Of a stretch of DNA of 18,382 nucleotides, positions 6,970 to 12,781 are shown in pieces. How positions within the stretch are numbered: the first letter of the stretch is position 1; the number at the start of each line of letters is the position of its first letter. The position numbers and the translations under genes are program-made. Where the stretch lies: NCBI GenBank assembly GCA_023245475.1, contig JAHFKF010000016.1, positions 1 to 18,382 of the forward strand, in the 5' to 3' direction. The notes below the pieces were generated by a model that saw only the letters and a list, made by a program, of their open reading frames with translations, ran no database searches and was not told the origin of the DNA. This stretch comes from Candidatus Levyibacteriota bacterium (GTDB lineage: Bacteria > Patescibacteriota > Microgenomatia > Levybacterales > UBA12049).

Positions 6970-7950
6970 ATGCAGAAAAAAGTATCATATTTAGACTTAA
7001 AGCAAGTACTTCTCCAAAAAATCAAAGAAAACGGTGGTTGGGTCAATGCTCATGCTCATTTTGATCGATCCTTTACGATCACCGAAGAAAATTTTGCATA
7101 TACGGGGAAAACATTACAAGAAAAATGGAAGCTTGTTGAAGAAGGCAAACGGGAAGCAACCGTTGATACCATTTATGATCGGATGGCACAATCAGTTGAG
7201 TTGATGCTTGAGCAAGGTGTTACGGCAGTGGGAACCTTTATAGACGTTGATGATATTGTCCAAGATAGGGCGATAAAAGCAGCAGTAAGAATTCGAGACA
7301 AATACAAAAATGATTTGCAAATCAAATATATTAATCAAGTGTATGATGGGGTGCTGACACCCAAGGCACGTAAATGGTTTGAGTTGGGAGCAGAGTTTGT
7401 TGATATTATTGGTGGTCTTCCTGAGAAAGATAAAGGACATGAAGGAGAGCATATTGATATTTTGCTTGATACGGCAAAACGGATGGGAAAAATGGCGCAT
7501 ATTCATATTGATCAATTGAATGATCCTCATCAAGAAGGCACAGCGCTTTTAGCTAACAAAACAATTGAACATGGTATGCAAGGCAAAGTTGTAGGGATTC
7601 ATGGTATTTCTATTGGTGCACATCCCAAAGAATATCGTGACAAACTCTATGCGCTTATGAAGGAAGCAGATCTGATGATGGTTGCAAGTCCTCTTGGGTG
7701 GATTGATACCAGACGTAATGAAACCCTCATGCCCTTCCACAATGCATTAACCCCCGTTGATGAAATGGTTCCTGCTGGGATTACCGTTGCTCTCGGTACA
7801 GATAATATTGCTGACATCTACAAGCCATTTATTAATGGCAGTATGTGGGAAGAATTACATGCGTTTCTTGAAGCGTCACACTTTTATGATGTTGATGAAT
7901 TAGTAAAAATTGCCACAGTGAATGGAAGAAAAGCCCTCGGGATTAAATAA
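6970..7950 (+). CDS. Amidohydrolase, cytosine deaminase (CodA)-like, with Gln at the usual Glu position
   Basis: A 326-residue metal-dependent amidohydrolase. The metal ligands expected for the CodA-like branch are visible: HAH (28-30), His179 in HIHIDQ, His211 in GIHGIS, and Asp278 in LGTDN. CodA itself has HCDE at the third block, where the Glu shuttles protons; here the equivalent residue appears to be Gln182. The substrate is therefore uncertain: a deaminated base, a cyclic amide or another ring compound. The ATG at 6970 was chosen over the in-frame ATG at 6853, which lies inside the divergent gene's start and would put the promoter in the coding region. It is convergent with the next gene with no bases between the two stop codons. 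Lying amid pyrD, argG and guanidino hydrolases, it may serve nitrogen or pyrimidine salvage, an inference. Confidence 0.83.
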   Translation: MQKKVSYLDLKQVLLQKIKENGGWVNAHAHFDRSFTITEENFAYTGKTLQEKWKLVEEGKREATVDTIYDRMAQSVELMLEQGVTAVGTFIDVDDIVQDRAIKAAVRIRDKYKNDLQIKYINQVYDGVLTPKARKWFELGAEFVDIIGGLPEKDKGHEGEHIDILLDTAKRMGKMAHIHIDQLNDPHQEGTALLANKTIEHGMQGKVVGIHGISIGAHPKEYRDKLYALMKEADLMMVASPLGWIDTRRNETLMPFHNALTPVDEMVPAGITVALGTDNIADIYKPFINGSMWEELHAFLEASHFYDVDELVKIATVNGRKALGIK

Positions 7951-8757
7951 CTACTCCAAAATATTCGTCAAACAGTGAATGCCTCCACCCGACTTCTTAA
8001 ACTCAGATAAATCTACAGGATGGATTTCATAACCAAGTTTGTGAAGTTTTTCTTCAAAGGTTTTATTTCCTGATTGGACGACGACATGATGATCTGTCAC
8101 GACGCTATTGGCTGCAAATCCTTCGACCTCTCCCCTACTAAACTCCACAAGATTTGGGATTCTTTCCTTGAGAATGCGTTGTGTCTGCTCATCATACGCT
8201 TCTGGATAATAAAAGACTGTCTCTTTATTAATCGGCAAAAAGCTCATATCAAGATGATAAAACTCAGGATCAATGACATGAACTGGCACGACTTCCCTAT
8301 CAAAGATTTGCTCAAGCACTTGCGGTGTCTCTTCACTGCTTCGGTACCCCGTACTGAGGAAAATAATATCATTCCAGAAATACGTTTCACCGTTGCCTTC
8401 AAAGAAGATGTGTTTAGGAAGGTGATGAATAGTGTATCCATGATCGGTAAACCACTTCTCATAGTATTTAGTCTCTCCTTGCCTCTCAGGATGGCGGAAG
8501 TGACTCATAAGTACGGTGTTGCCTTTGACAATTCCCTGATCTGTGGCAAAGACCATATCTGGAACTCCTTTGTGTTGGCCGATAGTTTCTATTGTGACGT
8601 CTAAGTCTTTATATATTCTAATAAGTTCTTCCCATTGCTGCATTGCTTTCTTGCCGTCGATTGTTCCAGGCTTCATCCAGGGATTTATTGCATAATTAAG
8701 GGTGGCAAAATACAGAGGCTTACAAACGAGGATTTTTTTGATTACTGTGTGCTTCAT
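7951..8757 (-). CDS. Guanidino-group hydrolase, DDAH/arginine dihydrolase-like (paralogue 2)
   Basis: A 268-residue paralogue of the protein encoded at 6057-6872, alignable from end to end with at most tiny gaps. It keeps the same active-site set: INPWM (24-28), PDMVFATDQG (66-75), FRHPERQGE (87-95), FEGNGETYFWND (119-130), His168 in FYHLDMSF and Cys262 in SGGGIHCLTN. No key residue is missing in either copy, so both should be active. The ATG at 8757 shares a base with the argG stop (TAATG), so it is translated together with ArgG, which uses citrulline. If this enzyme makes citrulline from arginine or a methylated arginine, the pair would form a citrulline recycling step; if it makes ornithine, it would drain arginine. 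The choice is open. Confidence 0.87.
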   Translation of the reverse strand: MKHTVIKKILVCKPLYFATLNYAINPWMKPGTIDGKKAMQQWEELIRIYKDLDVTIETIGQHKGVPDMVFATDQGIVKGNTVLMSHFRHPERQGETKYYEKWFTDHGYTIHHLPKHIFFEGNGETYFWNDIIFLSTGYRSSEETPQVLEQIFDREVVPVHVIDPEFYHLDMSFLPINKETVFYYPEAYDEQTQRILKERIPNLVEFSRGEVEGFAANSVVTDHHVVVQSGNKTFEEKLHKLGYEIHPVDLSEFKKSGGGIHCLTNILE

Positions 8758-10367
8758 TACACTTTAGCTTTTTTCAGTTTCTCAATAAATTCTTGTGCGA
8801 CAGGAACGCTGGTAAAGAGCGGAATGTTGTGTTCAACGGCTTTCTTTCTGATTACTTTCCCATCGGTTTGTGTCACTTCTTTTTCCATAGGGATATTAAT
8901 GATAAGATCAAATCTGTTTGCGTCGAGCAGGTCGCCGAGATTTGGTTTAAGCTGTGGTTGAGAGACTTTGTTCACTGCTATTGCCTCGATGCCATTAGTC
9001 TTTAAGAATTTATGTGTTTTGTAGGTAGCATAGATTTTGTAACTCATGTCATGGAGACTTTTAATTGCAGGCAATAGTTTTACTTTGTTTTCTCTCTTGC
9101 CAATTGAGATGAGTGCCGTCTTCTCTGCTCGTTGCGCAAGCTTCATTGCCAATGTGTATAGTTCAATAAATCCAGCTGAAGCGTTTTGGTTAAGCCCTTC
9201 AGATACCATAAAGGTTGCCAGTTTTTCTTCAAAGATTGTATTTGGAGTCTCAAGTGCCATAACTTGGGCAACTCCTTTATATAATTGCACAGTTACTTTC
9301 CCGGTTACTTTTTGGTTGACACTATCAATAAATGCATTTAAGTCATTCATGAGTGGTTCATACCACAATGCTCCATAGCAGAGGTATGCCCATTTTTGAT
9401 CTACGGTTGCCTTAAATTCATTTTCAGTTCGAGTACAGACATAGTGTTCCAGCTTCTCATGTGCCGTAATAATAGTTTCTGCAGCTGGTGCTTCAAAGAC
9501 GTCTCGGATTTTCATACCAACGACACGATCTTCAATATGAATATTAGTCCCTACTCCATGCTTTGCACCAATTACATTTAATTTCATAATAAGCTCTGAA
9601 AGTTTCATTTGCTTACCATTGAGGGATACTGGAATACCTTTGACAAATTCCAGTGTAATAAGCTCTGGTGTATTAGGCGCATCTTGAGGAAGATTATTAA
9701 TAGCAAGAATTTTATCAAGCGGCGGGATGAGTGCTGGGTCTTCAATTTCGCCACCTTCTGCTGAACTTCCCCACATATTTTCATCATAAGAGTAAGGTTT
9801 TTCTTTGGTGTGTGTGACAGGAATGCCATGCTTCTTTGCGTAGTCCAACTCTTCAAGACGTCCCATACTCCATTCTCTAATTGGGGCAATAATTTTGATA
9901 TCAGGATTAAGTGCAAGGGCAGATCCTTCAATACGAACTTGGTCATTGCCTCGTCCTGTACAACCGTGAGCAATAGCATCTGCTCCTTCTTGTGCGGCAA
10001 TTGTAACTGCAAGCTTTGCTAGGAGTGGGCGGCTAAGAGCTGTTGCTAATCGATAACGGTGCTGATAGTTTGCATTTGCTTTAATCCCTTTGGAGATATA
10101 TTCGTTAGCAAATTCATCTTTGGCATCAATTACATATGCTTTTCTAGCACCGAGCTTTAATGCCTTTGCTTTAATCTTCTCTAAGTCATCGACAACTTGA
10201 CCAACGTCAATAGTCAAAGCAATAACTTCTGCTTTGTACTCATCTTGGATCCATTTAAGAAGAACGGAAGTATCAAGGCCTCCAGAGTAAAGAAGGACAA
10301 CTTTTTTAACTTCTCCCTTCTTGCCTTCGTACGAAGCGACTTTTACATATTTTGACTGTTTGTCCAT
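8757..10367 (-). CDS. argG: Argininosuccinate synthase fused to a C-terminal MGS-like regulatory domain
   Basis: Joins citrulline and aspartate using ATP to give argininosuccinate. Residues 1-about 415 are a full ArgG: the ATP loop YSGGLDTS (27-34), the HGCTGRGNDQVR block (134-145), and YSYDENMWGSSAEGGEIEDP near 200. Usual ArgG proteins stop after about 400-450 residues; this one has 536. Residues about 417-536 resemble the MGS domain at the end of the CarB large subunit: ALISIGK, IYATYKTHKFLKTNGI (the ATxGT-type block), VNKVSQPQLKPNLGDLL, LIINIP and DGKVIRKKAVEHNIPLFT. In CarB this domain binds UMP, IMP or ornithine. No ribosome site or clear -10 at the standard place is seen before the ATG; a 12-base inverted repeat lies 42-76 bases upstream. 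TAATG coupling joins it to the guanidino hydrolase downstream. The ArgG call is firm, the MGS call strong. Confidence 0.95.
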   Translation of the reverse strand: MDKQSKYVKVASYEGKKGEVKKVVLLYSGGLDTSVLLKWIQDEYKAEVIALTIDVGQVVDDLEKIKAKALKLGARKAYVIDAKDEFANEYISKGIKANANYQHRYRLATALSRPLLAKLAVTIAAQEGADAIAHGCTGRGNDQVRIEGSALALNPDIKIIAPIREWSMGRLEELDYAKKHGIPVTHTKEKPYSYDENMWGSSAEGGEIEDPALIPPLDKILAINNLPQDAPNTPELITLEFVKGIPVSLNGKQMKLSELIMKLNVIGAKHGVGTNIHIEDRVVGMKIRDVFEAPAAETIITAHEKLEHYVCTRTENEFKATVDQKWAYLCYGALWYEPLMNDLNAFIDSVNQKVTGKVTVQLYKGVAQVMALETPNTIFEEKLATFMVSEGLNQNASAGFIELYTLAMKLAQRAEKTALISIGKRENKVKLLPAIKSLHDMSYKIYATYKTHKFLKTNGIEAIAVNKVSQPQLKPNLGDLLDANRFDLIINIPMEKEVTQTDGKVIRKKAVEHNIPLFTSVPVAQEFIEKLKKAKV

Positions 10368-10408
10368 ATTTGATGAAAATTTAGGCTTTTTACCAGCGAT
10401 TTGCTTTT

Positions 10409-10443
10409 ATTTTTCCTAAATCTTGGTCTATTTTAGGAAAAAT
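10409..10443. promoter_or_regulatory. 12-base inverted repeat upstream of argG (possible operator or weak terminator)
   Basis: The arms ATTTTTCCTAAA (10409-10420) and TTTAGGAAAAAT (10432-10443) are perfect inverted repeats around an 11-base loop. It lies 42 bases upstream of argG and about 53 bases past the stop of the HEPN partner gene. The stem is AT-rich and there is no T-run after it on the minus strand, so it is a poor intrinsic terminator; an operator for argG is equally possible. Confidence 0.45.
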
Positions 10444-10495
10444 GCAATCTGCTGTCAAGAAGCAATATTGGTGGTTATCTCTTGAAGACACTCTG

Positions 10496-10915
10496 TCATG
10501 TTGTGGGGTTCGCTTCTGTAGTTATATTGATATCCTTAAATGGTATCGATTCAAAGATATACGCTTCGTGGACAAAATATCCATTAATCTTTCTATTTTC
10601 TAACTTAACAGGATCGCCATCCCTTACTCGTACAGCTTGGTTAAATAATGTAACTAAATGTTCATCAGGGAGAAATGTACCGATTCGAGCAATGGTAGAT
10701 ATCTCTTCAGGTGTTAGAACTTCTCTAATCTTTTCCGCAATGTACCTAAATGATCCATGCTGATTTTTAGAAGTATTCCATGGTGCCGAAACAACAACAG
10801 ACCATTTGTCAGTAAACTCATCCATTCTTAAGACCATGAATAAGTAAAAATCTGAACCTTTCTCTTTCTTTATATTTCTAAATACAGTATTAAACTTTGT
10901 TATTATGTTATCCAT
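10496..10915 (-). CDS. Protein of unknown function, partner of the HEPN-like gene
   Basis: A 139-residue soluble protein from the ATG at 10915. This start was chosen because AAGGTGG sits at correct spacing before it; an in-frame GTG at 10924 would add three residues but lacks such a site. I do not recognise a characterised family. Visible features are a helical N-terminus, a hydrophobic segment with DKWSVVVSAPW (about 31-45), the stretch REVLTPEEISTIARIGTFLPD (about 64-84) and a C-terminal VHEAYIFESIPF. It lacks the GSxxxG and catalytic Asp pattern of MNT nucleotidyltransferases, the usual partner of HEPN proteins, and shows no DNA-binding motif that I can recognise. It starts 2 bases after the HEPN stop, so the two are co-expressed. 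Roles such as an antitoxin are possible, but not shown. Confidence 0.72.
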   Translation of the reverse strand: MDNIITKFNTVFRNIKKEKGSDFYLFMVLRMDEFTDKWSVVVSAPWNTSKNQHGSFRYIAEKIREVLTPEEISTIARIGTFLPDEHLVTLFNQAVRVRDGDPVKLENRKINGYFVHEAYIFESIPFKDINITTEANPTT

Positions 10916-10917
10916 GT

Positions 10918-11340
10918 TTACCACCTTTTTTTAATCCAAGTAAAGAATCCATCATCAGGATCTTCTAAGGCAGCTATTTTATCAGCAATAATGTTTGTTG
11001 CATAGGTATTAACATTGTAACGTATTTCAGGTTTCCAGTCTTTAGTCAAAATTGACCAGTTGTTAAATAAGTTTTGATTTTTTGTTAATTCAACTTCTCG
11101 TGAATGTCCTGACAAAATAAGTAATCGATCTAGTGAATGTGATGCAAACACGCCTGTATGTTGACCTGTATCAGGATACTCAACTAACTTAAGCGTTTTA
11201 CAAATTGCTGCTTTTAAAGAGCATTCAACGACATATCCTAACAAATACCCTGCTGTTTCAGAGTCGCCAGCAGCGTGCAGTATCTTTGCAGCTTGTAGTT
11301 TTGTTTTAGCAACCTGTTTTAATGTAGCTCTCGTTACCAT
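10918..11340 (-). CDS. HEPN-like domain protein
   Basis: A 140-residue, mostly helical protein. AGYLLGYVVECSLKAAICKTL (about 30-50) is the typical HEPN helix (GYxxE-xxLKA), followed by HSLDRLLILSG (68-78) and a C-terminal W-x5-RY (about 113-120). HEPN proteins often act as RNases in toxin-antitoxin and defence systems or as nucleotide-binding accessories. A spacing-compatible R-x6-H (Arg72, His79) is present but lies in a stretch conserved for structure in the family, so RNase activity is not established. A CATAAT at 11352-11357 ends 11 bases before the ATG and no ribosome site is seen, so the mRNA leader would be very short. It is the first of a two-gene unit sitting between folD and argG. 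Confidence 0.75.
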   Translation of the reverse strand: MVTRATLKQVAKTKLQAAKILHAAGDSETAGYLLGYVVECSLKAAICKTLKLVEYPDTGQHTGVFASHSLDRLLILSGHSREVELTKNQNLFNNWSILTKDWKPEIRYNVNTYATNIIADKIAALEDPDDGFFTWIKKRW

Positions 11341-11351
11341 TTAAAAGTCCA

Positions 11352-11378
11352 ATTATGTATGCTTTTATTCTACCACAA
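11352..11378 (-). promoter_or_regulatory. Possible promoter of the HEPN-like gene
   Basis: On the minus strand CATAAT occupies 11357-11352 and TTGTGG 11378-11373, 15 bases apart, which is tight. The -10 ends 11 bases before the ATG at 11340, giving an expected leader of about 5 bases. Confidence 0.35.
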
Positions 11379-11388
11379 TCTTTAATAA

Positions 11389-12291
11389 TTATTTTAATGT
11401 TTGTCTCTCTGCGGCGGTGATGAGGTTTTGCATAAGAAGTGCGACATTGATGGGGCCAACTCCTTTGGGTGTTGGTGTGTAGTAGCTTGCGATATTTTTG
11501 ATTTCTTCTTCGTTATAGTCGCCCGTGAGTTTGCCATCTTTGCCGCGGAGTACTCCGACGCCGACCAGTATGACACCTTTCTTGATATTGTCTGCTGTGA
11601 CCATATTCTCCCGTCCGGTTGCAGCAATGATAATATCTGCTTGTTTCATAATCTCTTCAGGGTGTGGGGTCTTACGATCAATAACGGTGGGTGTGATGCC
11701 AAGGGTTGTGAGATGGGCAAGAATTGGCCCGCCACCTGTGGGTCCTTTGCCGAGAAGGACAATGTTTTGTTGGCTCAACCATGCTATAAAGTCTTTATTG
11801 TTCGAGCGAAACGACGTTGAGTCGAGAACATGTATGCTTCTCGATTCGCTGAGCTCACTCGAAGGATAATACACCTCCTCCAACACATTCACAACAGCCA
11901 ATGGTAATGGCAGTGTATACGGAGAGTCAGGGTGAAAGCCATCGATGTCTTTTTCAGGAGCAGTTGTTAGCTCAAGTTTTTCTACATCAAGATGTTCGGG
12001 TAATGGCCTTTGTATTAGGATACCATGGACGAATGGATCGTCATTAAGGAGTTTTATCTTTTCTACTAATTCATTTGTTGTCACCGTCTCGGGGTAACGA
12101 AGAATGGTTACTTTTGCACCGATCTCTTCACCTTTTTTCTGTTTAAGATTTACATAGGCAACTGATGCGGGGTTTTCTCCAACGAGTATCACGACAAGAT
12201 GAGGTATGATAGTTTTCTTTTGTAACGCTTCGACTCTTTTCAAAAGATCATAGTAGATTTTCTCTGCAATCTCATGGCCATTAAGTTTCAT
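11389..12291 (-). CDS. folD: Bifunctional methylene-THF dehydrogenase/cyclohydrolase with an in-frame repeat insertion
   Basis: Interconverts methylene-, methenyl- and formyl-tetrahydrofolate for purine, fMet and thymidylate synthesis. The protein has 300 residues from the ATG at 12291. The active-site Tyr46 and Lys50 (YVNLK), HGILIQRPLP (89-98), PEKDIDGFHP (112-121), the cofactor loop LLGKGPTGGGP (179-189) and YTPTPKGVGP (271-280) are all seen. Residues about 143-165 (ELSESRSIHVLDSTSFRSN) are foreign to FolD: they are encoded by the palindromic element at 11800-11864, placed between VVNVLEEV and FIAWLSQQNIVLLG, on the surface side before the Rossmann domain. The ATG at 12291 was chosen because TATAAT ends 7 bases before it and family proteins begin here; the frame stays open to 12348. 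Confidence 0.94.
   Translation of the reverse strand: MKLNGHEIAEKIYYDLLKRVEALQKKTIIPHLVVILVGENPASVAYVNLKQKKGEEIGAKVTILRYPETVTTNELVEKIKLLNDDPFVHGILIQRPLPEHLDVEKLELTTAPEKDIDGFHPDSPYTLPLPLAVVNVLEEVYYPSSELSESRSIHVLDSTSFRSNNKDFIAWLSQQNIVLLGKGPTGGGPILAHLTTLGITPTVIDRKTPHPEEIMKQADIIIAATGRENMVTADNIKKGVILVGVGVLRGKDGKLTGDYNEEEIKNIASYYTPTPKGVGPINVALLMQNLITAAERQTLK
11800..11864. repeat. Palindromic repeat inserted in frame inside folD
   Basis: The ends GTTCGAGCGA (11800-11809) and TCACTCGAAG (11855-11864) are imperfect inverted copies, and the inner parts GTCGAGAAC and GCTTCTCGAT repeat the pattern, so the 65 bases form a long imperfect hairpin. It supplies about 22 codons of folD without a stop. It differs in sequence from the element in pyrF. 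Confidence 0.75.
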
Positions 12292-12298
12292 CAAGTTT

Positions 12299-12304
12299 AT
12301 TATA
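12299..12304 (-). promoter_or_regulatory. -10 element of folD, near-leaderless
   Basis: A perfect TATAAT reads on the minus strand at 12304-12299, ending 7 bases before the ATG at 12291. No clear -35 is found at standard spacing. No ribosome site precedes the ATG. Confidence 0.5.
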
Positions 12305-12724
12305 CTAGACGCTACTGCGATTGAATAGTGAGGCAATGATGCCAACAATTATGGCAATCACTAAGATGTTTGATAGTGCGATGCCACTAATTGAAATAAT
12401 TCCCAAAATAGAAAGCACCCATATAATAAGCAGTATTGCAACGATCTCTCTGATAGGAGTTGGCAAGATGCTCACAGCCCACGAAACGATAAGCAAAATC
12501 AGGACACTCCACAGTGTAATGGGTTGGTTGTTAATCGAAAACAATACGACGTCGGGGATATACAATCCATCAATGCGGACGTAGCCAAGGAACCATAAGA
12601 GGATAAGAATAAGTACTAATGCGGTGATCATAATAAGGGTCACTGCGGGCGCTAGTAAGAGAGTCACGCAGGCCTTTAGGGGGTTGAAGCCTAAAGGATT
12701 ACCGACTTTCCTCAGGCGCCTCAC
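12305..12724 (-). CDS. Small four-helix membrane protein of unknown function; N-terminus may be repeat-derived
   Basis: The open frame begins with a GTG at 12724 and gives 139 residues; an internal ATG at 12631 gives 108. From the ATG the protein has about four hydrophobic helices (MITALVLILILLWFLGYVRI, LWSVLILLIVSWAVSIL, IVAILLIIWVLSILGIISIS, NILVIAIIVGIIASLF) with a short loop GLYIPDVVLFSINNQP. I do not recognise a family. Codons 1-29 lie entirely within the palindromic repeat at 12641-12730, so they are either an untranslated leader or a tail borrowed from the element. A TATAAC at 12739-12734 ends 9 bases before the GTG, which would fit near-leaderless use of the long form; no ribosome site precedes the ATG. 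The hydrophobic core is probably the ancestral gene. Confidence 0.65.
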   Translation of the reverse strand: MRRLRKVGNPLGFNPLKACVTLLLAPAVTLIMITALVLILILLWFLGYVRIDGLYIPDVVLFSINNQPITLWSVLILLIVSWAVSILPTPIREIVAILLIIWVLSILGIISISGIALSNILVIAIIVGIIASLFNRSSV

Positions 12725-12730
12725 AATGAC
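12641..12730. repeat. Palindromic element with GTCA(T/C)TG ends and an inner hairpin
   Basis: The ends CACTGCGGGCGC (12641-12652) and GGCGCCTCACAATG (about 12716-12729) are imperfect inverted copies of GTCATTGyGAGGCGC. Within it CCTTTAGG and CCTAAAGG form a perfect 8-base inverted pair around GGGTTGAAG-like bases. The termini resemble those of the copies at 1191-1269 and 15932-16004, but the interior is different, so this is a related, not identical, element. It overlaps the 5' end of the membrane-protein frame. Confidence 0.75.
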
Positions 12731-12781
12731 ACTGTTATAGTAGACCTTGCATGTTAAGAGAACATCATAGATGAGTAAGAA

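Noticed and set aside
6873..7046. N-terminal extension of 58 codons before the guanidino hydrolase start at 6872
   Set aside because: It overlaps the divergent promoter and the amidohydrolase start, its sequence is unlike the family, and the paralogue begins at the equivalent of 6872.
7192..7533. 113-codon open frame antisense to the amidohydrolase
   Set aside because: It is a shadow of a well-supported gene; the encoded sequence has no recognisable motif.
8074..8604. 176-codon plus-strand frame
   Set aside because: It is antisense to the second guanidino hydrolase, whose active-site motifs prove the minus strand is coding.
9605..10012. 135-codon frame on the same strand as argG in another phase
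   Set aside because: It lies wholly inside conserved argG codons, so it is a frame shadow.
11089..11126. R-x6-H in the HEPN-like protein as the RNase active site
   Set aside because: Spacing fits the motif loosely, but the residues fall in a structural stretch of the family; mentioned in the gene entry but not claimed.
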